Assembly: GCA_036504875.1 (NCBI GenBank)
Contig: DASXUK010000018.1
Span: 1-32,316, forward strand
Direction of reading: 5' to 3'
Length of the DNA: 32,316 bases
DNA from: JACPFJ01 sp036504875
Lineage (GTDB): Bacteria > Desulfobacterota > Desulfuromonadia > Geobacterales > Pseudopelobacteraceae
Part shown: positions 23,361 through 32,238 of the stretch, piece after piece
Numbering within the stretch: the stretch's first letter is position 1
Layout: each line of letters opens with the position of its first letter
Position numbers and translations under genes: made by a program
The notes under the pieces: generated by a model
Seen by the model: only the letters and a program-made list of their open reading frames with translations
Told to the model about the DNA's origin: nothing
Database searches by the model: none

Positions 23361-23409
23361 TTTCTCTGTGGCTCTGTGAGCTCTAGCGAATGGAGTGAGC
23401 GAGTGAGCG
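23361..23409 (+). repeat. Intergenic repeat copy B (right half only)
   Basis: This copy has the words CTCTGTGAGCTCTAGCGAAT and AGTGAGCGAGTGAG, which recur almost unchanged in copies C and D. The left, complementary arm is absent here. It lies in the msrA-mutase subunit gap. Confidence 0.7.
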
Positions 23410-23429
23410 TAGTCTTTACGATTGATACG

Positions 23430-23470
23430 AAAAAAGAAAACCGGCCCGAGCAGAAACTACCCGAGCCGGT
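23430..23470 (-). terminator. Terminator of the B12-binding subunit gene
   Basis: On the minus strand ACCGGC (23470-23465) pairs with GCCGGT (23445-23440), followed by a T-rich run (TTTCTTTTTT, 23439-23430). It lies 22 bases past the stop at 23492. The rest of the 23,130-23,491 gap holds copy B of the repeat and the orphan terminator. Confidence 0.7.
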
Positions 23471-23491
23471 CATTAGGCAGGTATATATAAG

Positions 23492-23896
23492 TCAGGCGCG
23501 GGGAGGGATGTTGTCTTTAACCCACTGGACAATGGATTCGGTGGAAGTGCCGGGGGTGAATACCTCGCAGATCCCGGCGGCCTTCAGGCCAGGGATATCA
23601 TCCTCGGGGATTACGCCGCCGCAGAATACCTTTATGTCGGCGGCATCCTTGTCCGCCAAAATCTGGCAAACGCGCGGCAGCAAAGTATTATGGGCACCGG
23701 AGAGGATCGATAGACCGATGCAGTCGACATCCTCCTGAATGGCTGCTGAAACAATCTGTTCGGGAGTCTGGTGCAACCCGGTGTAGATGACCTCGAAGCC
23801 GGCATCGCGGAAGGCGCGGGCAATGATCTTGGCACCGCGGTCATGACCGTCAAGCCCCGGTTTACCTACCAGCAAGCGCATAGTTCTTTCAGCCAT
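23492..23896 (-). CDS. B12-binding small subunit of methylmalonyl-CoA mutase (C-terminal domain)
   Basis: A 134-aa stand-alone cobalamin-binding domain. DGHDRG (16-21) is the DxHxxG motif with His18 as the lower cobalt ligand; LSILSGAH (57-64) and FCGGVIPEDD complete the Rossmann-like site. This is the small chain of two-part methylmalonyl-CoA mutases and related acyl-CoA mutases, which interconvert succinyl- and methylmalonyl-CoA-type substrates. The large catalytic chain is not in the window, so the exact acyl substrate is unknown. AAGGAGG precedes ATG 23896. It lies 64 bases downstream of the cobalamin adenosyltransferase, which would make its cofactor. Confidence 0.93.
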   Translation of the reverse strand: MAERTMRLLVGKPGLDGHDRGAKIIARAFRDAGFEVIYTGLHQTPEQIVSAAIQEDVDCIGLSILSGAHNTLLPRVCQILADKDAADIKVFCGGVIPEDDIPGLKAAGICEVFTPGTSTESIVQWVKDNIPPRA

Positions 23897-23960
23897 TTCA
23901 ATTCCTCCTTGGTTTTTTTAAATAAGATATCTTCAGGCCGGTTGGCTCTGGCTAAACAGA

Positions 23961-24488
23961 TTACATTTCAATTCCGGTTCTGGCTGGTATGCCGGCCTTG
24001 AAATAATGCTTGATCTCGCGCATTTCAGTCACCAGGTCGGCGGCCTCGATCAGCTTCTCCGGCGCATTACGGCCGGTCAGCACCAATTCGACCTGATTCG
24101 GTTTAAGGGCAATCAGTTCCAGAACCTGTTCAAGGTCGACAAGGCCAAAGCCCAGCGCACCGATGATCTCGTCCAGGACAAGCAGATCATACTGGCCGGA
24201 AATAAGCAGCGACCTGGCCTGGACCAGCGCCTCCTGGGCCACTTGCCGGTCAGCGCTGATATCTTTTGTGTTGACCCAGCCGGGCCGACCGGTCTGGATG
24301 ATGGTCAAAAGGGGTGCCAATCTCTCGGCAATCAGATGTTCGCCATAAGGACCGCCACCCTTGATAAACTGGAAGACACATACCTTTAATCCGCGGCCGG
24401 CAGCGCGCAGGGCCAGTCCCAGCGAAGCAGTGGTTTTGCCTTTGCCGTTGCCGGTGTAGATCTGTACGCAGCCTCTTTCAAGGGGCAT
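23961..24488 (-). CDS. cobO: Cob(I)yrinic acid a,c-diamide adenosyltransferase (CobO/BtuR type)
   Basis: A 175-aa protein once the start is placed at ATG 24488, where AAGGA lies about 10 bases upstream. A longer open frame to 24656 encodes an unrelated-looking leader and is probably not translated. The P-loop-like GNGKGKTTASLGLALRA occupies residues 13-29, then VCVFQFIKGG, DLLVLDEIIGALGFGLVD and VELVLTGRNAPEKLIEAADLVTEM follow, all classic CobA/CobO/BtuR blocks. It transfers the adenosyl group from ATP to reduced corrinoid, giving adenosylcobalamin. Its neighbour encodes an adenosylcobalamin-dependent mutase subunit, so the pair makes functional sense. Confidence 0.93.
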   Translation of the reverse strand: MPLERGCVQIYTGNGKGKTTASLGLALRAAGRGLKVCVFQFIKGGGPYGEHLIAERLAPLLTIIQTGRPGWVNTKDISADRQVAQEALVQARSLLISGQYDLLVLDEIIGALGFGLVDLEQVLELIALKPNQVELVLTGRNAPEKLIEAADLVTEMREIKHYFKAGIPARTGIEM

Positions 24489-24664
24489 CTTCTTATCCTT
24501 TTCCTGAAATCTGAATATGCTTTTCAGGGTCAAACCGGTCGCAGGGAAGAAATAAAGGCAACTTTGGCTGAATACGGTGTTATAAAACGAGCGTTGGCGA
24601 CTATAGCAATTCAGCTGCACAGGGTCAAGCAATGGTTTAGTCAGGCTAAAAAGCATTTATAGCG

Positions 24665-24694
24665 TTGCCTGAGGTATATTCAAGTGTATATTAT
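24665..24694 (+). promoter_or_regulatory. Candidate sigma70-type promoter for the glutamate dehydrogenase gene
   Basis: TTGCCT (24665-24670) is followed by TATATT (24687-24692, 16-base spacing) or by the overlapping TATTAT (24689-24694, 18-base spacing). It lies about 50 bases before the preferred start at 24742. Confidence 0.5.
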
Positions 24695-24741
24695 CAAGAT
24701 TAACTGATGTTATGAAACATGCAATTCCTCCGGGAGGTCTC

Positions 24742-27717
24742 ATGAATCTGGCTGCCATTATACGTCGTACTGCTGCTATAGAACGCGACAACAGTCTCAA
24801 AAATGCCGAATGGCTCCAGCAGAATATGAGCCCTTACTTTTTCCAGGCCATGGCCGACGAGACTGAGGTGCTGACTTCATTGGCCCGTGATATGAGCGGG
24901 CTCCAGCACAACCAGCGCGTTATCCTGGCTGATCGCGAGAAATTGCTGGTCCTGGCCTGCGTCAATCGGGCCGGTTCGCTTTACAACACCCTGCGCCGCA
25001 TCGGCGAGCGTGAGATATCCTATGCCATGTTCTCGCACTCGTATGCTCCCATGCCGGGTATGGACGAGGAGCTGGAGGTGCAACGCTTTGAGTTTGATCG
25101 CCGCCCAAACAGCGAGATTAATCTGCAGCAAGCTGTTGATATCCCGGCGGCTCTGGTTCAAAAGATCCGCTCCGAGCTGCGCCGTTCCTTTCCCGGTTTT
25201 CAGCTGTCAAAGCTCGACCGCCTGCTGAAGATACTGTGGCTTAACAACGCCAACTATATCCGCATGTCGCCACCCTCGCGGACCGCCTACCTGCTTTGGC
25301 TGTTCGAGCGGAGCAACGATGCCGGCGGTATGTTTCTGGACATTGCCGAGGTTGTCAGGGAAGGGCGCACCGAGATACGGGTTTTATTTGCAGTCGGCAA
25401 CCCCCCGCAGGAGGAATTTCTGTTGCAGGTGCTGGAGGTATTTCACCGGCTGAATATCGGTATTCGCCGCGCTTATTGTCAAACCATCTCCAATGGAATC
25501 CATCCCTATTTCCTGGGTGCCTTCTATGTCCAAAGCCGCTCGGGCTCCGACCTCTCGCCAGGCAGCCCGCTGGCTGCCCAGCTCACACGAGAGCTTTGCA
25601 CCACTCAGATCATCTCCAGCTCTTCTCCCGCCTATCATCATTTTGTCACCACCGGACTGCTTACGGGAGAGGATGCAGCCCTGATGAATGCCTTCATCGC
25701 CTTTTGCCATACCAGCCTGGCGCATAGCCAGCCGGAGCGTTTCGGCTTGGAGGATGTCCAGAAAGCCTTTTACGATCACCCGGAGATGGCTCAGTTGCTG
25801 ATCCGACTGTTTCGGAGCCGGTTTGATCCCGATCGGATGAACCGCGAGGCGCTTTATCTGGAGGCGCTCGATGAGGCCCGGTCAGCGATTGAGGGCTATA
25901 ATACCGGTCACCGCTGGCTGGATGATATCCGGCGCACCATTTATCGCTGCTGTTTTTTACTGGTCAGCCATACTTTAAAAACCAATTTTTTCGTGGTCGA
26001 GAAACAGGCCCTGGCCTTCCGGCTTGACCCCGCCTACCTGCGTGCGATGGGCAGCGAATATACCGCTGACCTGCCCGAGGCGCTACCCTTCCGGGTGACC
26101 TTCTTCTTCAGCCGCGCCGGTTTCGGCTATCATATCGGCTTTTCCGACATTGCCCGGGGAGGCTGGCGCACCGTCATCAGCCGCAGCGCCGATGATTTTA
26201 TCACCTCCGCCAACACCCTCTTCAGGGAGGTCTATGTACTGGCCCATACTCAGCAATTGAAAAACAAGGATATTTACGAGGGCGGCTCCAAAATGGTGCT
26301 GGTGATGGATGCTTCCGATCTGGAGCAGAGCGGATCAGAAACTGAAATGTGGCGGCTCTATAAGCTTCAGTATGGGGTTACCAATGCCTTTCTGGACATT
26401 TTTGTCACTCAAAACGGACGGGTGAAGGATCGCCGGGTGGTTGATTATTACAATGACGATGAACCGATCGAGATCGGCCCAGATGAGAACATGCACGATG
26501 GCATGATTGAGGCGATTGCTTATCTTTCGCGCAAGCGAGGCTACATCCTGGGCATCGGGATCATGTCCAGCAAAAAGGTCGGCATCAACCATAAGGAGTA
26601 TGGGGTGACTTCGACCGGGGTGGTGGAATTTGCCGAGATTACCATGCAGGAGGTGGCCGGCATCGATATTACTAAAGATACCTTCTCACTCAAGATGACC
26701 GGCGGTCCCAATGGCGACGTGGCCGGCAACTGCTTGCGGATCATGCTGGAACGCTGTCCCGGCCTGCAGGTACAGTTGATTCTGGATGGTACCGCCGCCG
26801 TATATGATCCAAACGGAATTAAACGCCAGGAATTGGGACGACTGGTGCTGATGCATGATCTGGATGCCTTTAATCCAGAACAACTGGGAGCAGGCGGTTT
26901 TATCATCTACCGTACCGGGCGACGCATGGAATGGCTTAAAGAGACCCATCGCAAGGTGAGCAGAAATTCGCAAGGGCTACTGGAAGAATGGATGGATATC
27001 GATGACTTTTATCGCGAATACAACAGCCTGGTCTTCACGATTAAAACCGATCTGTTTATTCCTGCCGGCGGCCGGCCGGAGACCATCGACAACCTTAACT
27101 GGCGCTCGTTCCTGGACCAGCAGGGGGCTTCCTCGGCCAGGGTGATTATTGAGGGGGCCAACTCCTTCATCACCCCCGAGGCCCGCATCCAATTGCAGAA
27201 AAGCGGGGTCGTGATCATGCGTGACGCCTCGGCCAACAAGTGCGGCGTGATCTCATCCTCTTACGAAATTATCGCTAATCTGCTTCTCTCGGAACAGGAA
27301 TTCCTGGATCATAAGGAGGAGTATGTTCGAGATGTGCTGGCAATCCTCAAGAAGCGGTCAGGGGACGAGGCGCGCTTGATAATGCGCCGCAGGAAGGAGT
27401 CCCGCAACACCCTGCTCAGCACAGAGATTTCCGACACCATCAGCCAGAATATCAATACCTTTTACACCCGGCTGTTTGATTTTTTCTCGGCCCGCTCGGA
27501 ACTTTGTCTGCAAGCTCCCTTCCGCCAGGCAATATTGAGTCATCTGCCCCGCATCTTGCAGGATACTGCGGCCTTCCGTCAGCGAATCAAAAAACTGCCC
27601 CGGAAATACCTGTGCGCGATTTTAGCGGCCGAAATCGGCTCTTCACTGGTCTACAGCGGCAACCGGGATGATGATTTCGAGGAGATGATCCGCCGGCATC
27701 TGGCCCGGGTGCTGTAA
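24742..27717 (+). CDS. Large NAD-dependent glutamate dehydrogenase
   Basis: I place the start at ATG 24742, which has GGGAGG just upstream; an ATG at 24712 lacks a ribosome site. The product is 991 aa, between the usual 450-aa enzymes and the 1,600-aa NAD-GDH class. The N-terminal half (about 1-400) is a regulatory-type region with ACT-like segments that I cannot assign in detail. The catalytic part has GGSKMVLVMD near 514 with the substrate-type Lys, GINHKEYGVTSTGVVEFAE near 613, GGPNGDVAGN near 653 (nucleotide-binding loop), LFIPAGGRPETID near 770 and EGANSFITPEAR near 803. It converts glutamate to 2-oxoglutarate and ammonia, and is cytoplasmic. It is transcribed divergently from cobO and stands alone. 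Confidence 0.85.
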   Translation: MNLAAIIRRTAAIERDNSLKNAEWLQQNMSPYFFQAMADETEVLTSLARDMSGLQHNQRVILADREKLLVLACVNRAGSLYNTLRRIGEREISYAMFSHSYAPMPGMDEELEVQRFEFDRRPNSEINLQQAVDIPAALVQKIRSELRRSFPGFQLSKLDRLLKILWLNNANYIRMSPPSRTAYLLWLFERSNDAGGMFLDIAEVVREGRTEIRVLFAVGNPPQEEFLLQVLEVFHRLNIGIRRAYCQTISNGIHPYFLGAFYVQSRSGSDLSPGSPLAAQLTRELCTTQIISSSSPAYHHFVTTGLLTGEDAALMNAFIAFCHTSLAHSQPERFGLEDVQKAFYDHPEMAQLLIRLFRSRFDPDRMNREALYLEALDEARSAIEGYNTGHRWLDDIRRTIYRCCFLLVSHTLKTNFFVVEKQALAFRLDPAYLRAMGSEYTADLPEALPFRVTFFFSRAGFGYHIGFSDIARGGWRTVISRSADDFITSANTLFREVYVLAHTQQLKNKDIYEGGSKMVLVMDASDLEQSGSETEMWRLYKLQYGVTNAFLDIFVTQNGRVKDRRVVDYYNDDEPIEIGPDENMHDGMIEAIAYLSRKRGYILGIGIMSSKKVGINHKEYGVTSTGVVEFAEITMQEVAGIDITKDTFSLKMTGGPNGDVAGNCLRIMLERCPGLQVQLILDGTAAVYDPNGIKRQELGRLVLMHDLDAFNPEQLGAGGFIIYRTGRRMEWLKETHRKVSRNSQGLLEEWMDIDDFYREYNSLVFTIKTDLFIPAGGRPETIDNLNWRSFLDQQGASSARVIIEGANSFITPEARIQLQKSGVVIMRDASANKCGVISSSYEIIANLLLSEQEFLDHKEEYVRDVLAILKKRSGDEARLIMRRRKESRNTLLSTEISDTISQNINTFYTRLFDFFSARSELCLQAPFRQAILSHLPRILQDTAAFRQRIKKLPRKYLCAILAAEIGSSLVYSGNRDDDFEEMIRRHLARVL

Positions 27718-27850
27718 GAGACCGTTGACTTGAGTCCCTAAGCCGGACAGGCTCCTGACTACAGATTTTGCTTTTAATCCACCAGTCTGCTGTGCTAAAA
27801 AATAAGACGATTACCTCGTTTTTTATAACACTACATAAAAGGAGTCTGTC

Positions 27851-28096
27851 ATGTCATCAAACAATGATCACGCCGTAGCAGCCGTAATCGCCTTTGCCTC
27901 GGGCGCTGTAGTGGGAGCGGTCGCAGCACTGCTCCTTACCCCGCAACCGGGCCGCGAGGTCCGTGAGAAGCTGTCCGGTCTGGGAGAGACAGCTGCTGAA
28001 AAGGTCAAGAGATATGCCCGTGAGGCCAAATACAAGGTCGGTCCCAAGACCAAGACCGAGGCATTTCAATATGACGGCGGGGATGCCTGGATCTAA
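27851..28096 (+). CDS. YtxH-like small membrane-associated protein
   Basis: An 81-aa protein. Residues 8-29 are hydrophobic (VAAVIAFASGAVVGAVAALLLTP), followed by PGREVREKLSGLGETAAEKVKRYAREA, an amphipathic basic helix. This is the layout of YtxH-domain proteins, often annotated as gas-vesicle-like or general stress proteins. Function is not known. AAGGAG lies 7 bases before ATG 27851. No gene pairs closely with it: the gap to the glutamate dehydrogenase is 133 bases and repeat copy C follows directly. Confidence 0.8.
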   Translation: MSSNNDHAVAAVIAFASGAVVGAVAALLLTPQPGREVREKLSGLGETAAEKVKRYAREAKYKVGPKTKTEAFQYDGGDAWI

Positions 28097-28100
28097 AACC

Positions 28101-28217
28101 GTTCTCTCTCGGAGCTCACAAAGGCACAGAGAAAAACCAAAAGATCTTCTTTGGTTCTTTTAATGTCTTGTCTCTGTGAGCTCTGTGAGCTTTAGCGAAT
28201 GCAGTGAGCGAGTGAGA
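28101..28217. repeat. Intergenic hairpin repeat copy C (full palindrome)
   Basis: The left arm AGCTCACAAAGGCACAGAGA (28113-28132) pairs, with a few mismatches, with the right arm TCTCTGTGAGCTCTGTGAGC (28171-28190). A nested AACCAAA / TTTGGTT stem lies within the loop. The right arm continues with TTTAGCGAATGCAGTGAGCG and AGTGAG, as in copies B and D. It fills most of the gap between the YtxH-like gene and larA. Confidence 0.75.
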
Positions 28218-28295
28218 TACAGAATTTAGGCCCTGTTTTTTTCATCCCTTTCTAAAAGCCTTTTTTAACCCTAAATAATAACTAATTCTTTTCCC

Positions 28296-29555
28296 ATGGA
28301 CCTGAAATACGGCTCAACCACATTTCCGCTCGACCTTCCCCCTCAGCACCTGGCCGGTGTGATCAAGCCGCTAATTTCCACGCCTGACAAGACCCCCGAA
28401 GAGCTTATCGACACCGCCTTAGATAGCTGTGCTGAGACTCTCTCCAGTTTCAAGGGCGGCGAAAAGGTCGTAATCGTTACCTCCGACATCACCCGCTACA
28501 CCGGCAGCGAAATCTACCTGCCGCTTCTGGTGGAACGGCTCAACCGGCAGGGCATTGCCGACCGGGATATTCAGATTCTGATTGCCCTGGGTATCCATCG
28601 TCGGCAGACCGAACACGAGCACCAAAAGATCCTTGGTCCGCTCTACCGGCGCATCCGGGTTATTGACCACGACTGTGATGATTCGGCCGGTTTGATTACG
28701 CTGGGCAAAACAACTAATGGTATCGCGGTCAGTGTTAATCGTCAGGCGATAGAGGCCGATCGTCTGATCCTGACCGGCGTGATCGGCTTTCATTACTTTG
28801 CCGGTTTCGGCGGTGGCCGGAAAGCGCTGTTGCCCGGGATTGCCAGCCGTCAGGCCTGCATGGCCAGCCATTTCAGCGTATTGAACCCGCAGCCGGGCAG
28901 CGGCAAAAACTCCCTGGCCACCACCGGTAAGCTGGAAGGCAACCCGGTGCATCAGGCCATGCTGGAGGCCTGTGCCATGGCCAAACCCGACCTGATCCTC
29001 AACACGGTTCTCGCCCTTGACAAGCGCATTATGGCCGCCTTTTGTGGCCATTGGCAGGAGGCGCACGAAAAAGGCTGTGCCTATTATCAGGAGCGTTTTT
29101 CATTTCCGCTCAAACAACAGGCCGATCTGGTAATCGTATCCTGCGGCGGCTTTCCCAAGGATATCAACCTGATCCAGGCCCATAAATCAATGGAATACGC
29201 CTCTCAGGCCATCAAGGATGGAGGGGTGATGATCCTGTTGGCCGAGTGTCGCGACGGGTTCGGCAATTCGACCTTCTTCAACTGGTTTCGGCATAAGAAG
29301 TTGGATCAATTCGAGGCGGCCCTGCGAGAACACTACGAGATCAATGGCCAGACCGCCTACTCAATGTTGATGAAGGCCCAGCGTTTCAAGATCATCCTGG
29401 TTTCGGAGTTTGATGTCCAGCAGGTCGAGCAGATGGGGATGATGGCAGCCCGGACGCTTGATGAGGCGTTGCATGAGGCACAAGGATTGCTGCCGCCCGA
29501 TTGGCAGGCGTTGATCATGCCGGAGGGGGGCAGTGTCCTGCCGATAGTGATTTAA
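28296..29555 (+). CDS. larA: Nickel-dependent lactate racemase family protein (LarA)
   Basis: A 419-aa protein of the LarA (DUF2088) family, which racemises lactate or other 2-hydroxy acids with a nickel-pincer nucleotide cofactor. Residues corresponding to the known active site are all visible: Asp64 and Arg67 in SDITRYTG, His101 in ALGIHRRQTEHE, His166 in GVIGFHYFAGFGGGRKALLPG, cofactor-attachment Lys176 in the same stretch, His192 in SHFSVLNPQ and Lys297 in QAHKSME. Length is normal. No strong ribosome site precedes ATG 28296. The cofactor maturation genes larB, larC and larE are not in the window. Substrate may differ from lactate, since many LarA homologues act on other hydroxy acids. 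Confidence 0.9.
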   Translation: MDLKYGSTTFPLDLPPQHLAGVIKPLISTPDKTPEELIDTALDSCAETLSSFKGGEKVVIVTSDITRYTGSEIYLPLLVERLNRQGIADRDIQILIALGIHRRQTEHEHQKILGPLYRRIRVIDHDCDDSAGLITLGKTTNGIAVSVNRQAIEADRLILTGVIGFHYFAGFGGGRKALLPGIASRQACMASHFSVLNPQPGSGKNSLATTGKLEGNPVHQAMLEACAMAKPDLILNTVLALDKRIMAAFCGHWQEAHEKGCAYYQERFSFPLKQQADLVIVSCGGFPKDINLIQAHKSMEYASQAIKDGGVMILLAECRDGFGNSTFFNWFRHKKLDQFEAALREHYEINGQTAYSMLMKAQRFKIILVSEFDVQQVEQMGMMAARTLDEALHEAQGLLPPDWQALIMPEGGSVLPIVI

Positions 29556-29581
29556 AAATTGTGGTTTAGGTAATGAATATG

Positions 29582-29612
29582 GCCCTTTCGGAATTCCGAA
29601 AGGGCGTTTTAT
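29582..29612 (+). terminator. Rho-independent terminator of larA
   Basis: GCCCTTTCGG (29582-29591) and CCGAAAGGGC (29596-29605) form a perfect 10-base stem with an AATT loop, followed by GTTTTATT. It lies 26 bases after the larA stop. Confidence 0.92.
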
Positions 29613-29666
29613 TGATACTATTGTCAGAATGATTCATGAATTTTAAACTCAAAAAATCAAAGGCTT

Positions 29667-29768
29667 ACTCTCACTGAGCTCACAAAGCTCACGGAGAAAA
29701 GAAAAACATTGATCGATTTTCTCTGTGTCCTCTGAGAGCTTTAGCGAACAAAGTGAGCGCGTGAGAGA
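29667..29768. repeat. Intergenic hairpin repeat copy D (full palindrome)
   Basis: The left arm includes CTCTCACTGAGCTCACAAAG and CGGAGAAAA (29667-29700), and the right arm TTTTCTCTGTGTCCTCTGAG (29717-29736) followed by AGCTTTAGCGAACAAAGTGA and GCGCGTGAGAG. The right arm matches copies B and C closely. It lies between the larA terminator and the hemB promoter in the 354-base larA-hemB gap, which otherwise holds only those two signals. Confidence 0.75.
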
Positions 29769-29843
29769 CCGATTTTCTTTTTCGCCTGTAAAAAAAACTG
29801 CTTTTTAAAGGCTTGGTGCAAAACGTAAAAAACTCTGCGAAGC

Positions 29844-29872
29844 TTGCCTTTTCAGCTAGGTTTGCATATTAT
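29844..29872 (+). promoter_or_regulatory. Sigma70-type promoter for hemB
   Basis: TTGCCT (29844-29849) and TATTAT (29867-29872) are separated by exactly 17 bases. They lie 37 bases before the hemB start, in an AT-rich stretch. Confidence 0.6.
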
Positions 29873-29909
29873 TTAAAAGTTAAAATAAAGTCAGCAGATG
29901 GAGGCAATC

Positions 29910-30887
<978 letters not shown>

Positions 30888-30902
30888 AGCTATCGAAGCC
30901 CG

Positions 30903-31322
30903 TTACTCGTTGGTTCTTTCCAGCATCTCGCGCTTGTGTTTTTTGATGGCACCTTCATCTTTTCCAGGTGCTAGCATTTCCGGGTTTCTTTCCGGCATCT
31001 TTGGCAGAGCGGGAAGTTTTAAACCCCCACTTTTACCAGATGAATTCTCGGTTGCGGCCGCCTCGCCAGGGGCGGTCGTTTTTGTTTTAGGCTGTTTTTT
31101 GCGCCCCTGGGGATGTTTGGCAAAAGTTCTTTTCAGATCGATCTCGGAGGGCCAGAATTCCGCCAAAGTATCGCGATTAACCAATACCTGGATTTTACCT
31201 TGTGCGCGCCACACTGATTTGGCCTCAATTACGCCGCCATCCTTCAGATACACCCGCTGGGCAGCAAAGGCTGATGTTGATAAACTCAAGATAACCAGAC
31301 CGCTTACTATGATACGTTTCAT
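30903..31322 (-). CDS. Small exported protein of unknown function
   Basis: A 139-aa protein with a clear signal peptide (MKRIIVSGLVILSLSTSAFA, then AQ), cleaved rather than lipidated. Residues 21-65 (RVYLKDGGVIEAKSVWRAQGKIQVLVNRDTL) have the strand pattern of a small SH3-like or PRC-like beta domain. The rest is Lys/Pro/Glu-rich and likely disordered (KMPERNPEMLAPGKDEGAIKKHKREM). A GGGGGG run lies before ATG 31322. It starts 34 bases after the L,D-transpeptidase stop on the same strand, so both may be one transcript and share a cell-envelope role. No named family recognised. Confidence 0.72.
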   Translation of the reverse strand: MKRIIVSGLVILSLSTSAFAAQRVYLKDGGVIEAKSVWRAQGKIQVLVNRDTLAEFWPSEIDLKRTFAKHPQGRKKQPKTKTTAPGEAAATENSSGKSGGLKLPALPKMPERNPEMLAPGKDEGAIKKHKREMLERTNE

Positions 31323-31356
31323 ATGGCACCCCCCGAAATAGACTCTAACTGCTTTA

Positions 31357-32238
31357 TCAACGGCTGTTCAAGGCTTGCAAAGCATACACCGGCAGACCGC
31401 CACGCACCTCAACCACTATGCCATCTTCCAGCTCTTCAAGTTCACCGGTGTCGTCTTCATATTCGTTCTCTCCGGCTGCCCAGGCGTAAAACCTTTGGGA
31501 GTCTTTCAACGCCGGATTGTCCGGAAAGCTAAAGACCCGCTTCTGCATCTCCTCGTCGTAAAGGCCGATGCAGCCATGCGAGGCGGGGCGCCCCGGCAGA
31601 TCGCGGGCATGAATCCAATAAGAGACGTTGTCCTGGCCGATATGAAAACGCACGGCATTATCCATCGGATATTGCTCCGAGTCATCCTGTGTCTTGTACA
31701 GCGATGAGGTATGAAACCGGTCACGGGCGCTGACCCGAAACAGGCCGGTAGGAGTCTCGGTGCCGGCCTTGCCGGTAGCCGCAGGTACGGAAAATTTCAG
31801 CTTGCCGTATTCATAGGCTCCCAGCCACTGTTCTGTGATATCGACCAGGACATACTTGTCATGTCTGGCAGCCGGTTCATAAAACTTGGGAAGCGGTGTG
31901 TAGTTACGTATCTCCTGAAGATTATCCGGGACTTTGAGGGTCATGCCGGGGTAGACATGGCGCCGGTCGATGCGATTAAATCTTGCTACCCAGATCCAGT
32001 CGGGCCCGAATAGCGACTCAAGTGTTTCGTTTGGTTTTATGAAGTGGGCATGCCAGCGGATAGCTTTCAGGCTGGGGTACACTACTCGCGACAGGTCCTC
32101 CATGGCCTTGTCCTGCGGCGAAGCACCAGGTTCATCGAGTACGGAGGGGGTTCGCAATACTGTAAATCCCACCAAAATTGAAGTAAAAAATGTAATCAAC
32201 ACGATCTTGTGTGATAGCCGCATCCGGCTGTAGCGCAT
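31357..32238 (-). CDS. L,D-transpeptidase (YkuD domain) with LysM-like domain
   Basis: The frame extends upstream to 32304, but I place the start at ATG 32238, which has GAGGATAAGGG just upstream; 293 aa. A single hydrophobic segment at 10-28 (HKIVLITFFTSILVGFTVL) anchors or exports it. Residues about 67-104 (IKPNETLESLFG, FNRIDRRHVYPGMTLKVP) are LysM-like and would bind peptidoglycan. Residues about 128-240 form the YkuD catalytic domain, with His210 in WIHARDLPG and ASHGCIGLYDEE (Ser220, His221, Cys223), the HGC motif holding the nucleophile. It forms 3-3 cross-links or attaches proteins to the cell wall, in the periplasm. The acidic C-terminal tail (ENEYEDDTGELEELEDG) is notable. Confidence 0.9.
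   Translation of the reverse strand: MRYSRMRLSHKIVLITFFTSILVGFTVLRTPSVLDEPGASPQDKAMEDLSRVVYPSLKAIRWHAHFIKPNETLESLFGPDWIWVARFNRIDRRHVYPGMTLKVPDNLQEIRNYTPLPKFYEPAARHDKYVLVDITEQWLGAYEYGKLKFSVPAATGKAGTETPTGLFRVSARDRFHTSSLYKTQDDSEQYPMDNAVRFHIGQDNVSYWIHARDLPGRPASHGCIGLYDEEMQKRVFSFPDNPALKDSQRFYAWAAGENEYEDDTGELEELEDGIVVEVRGGLPVYALQALNSR

Noticed and set aside
23283..23738. Plus-strand open frame of 151 codons
   Set aside because: It runs through repeat copy B, the minus-strand terminator and the antisense of the B12-binding subunit; no domain or ribosome site supports it.
24489..24656. N-terminal extension of the adenosyltransferase frame
   Set aside because: The family starts just before the P-loop, and a good ribosome site precedes ATG 24488; the extension does not resemble any family member.
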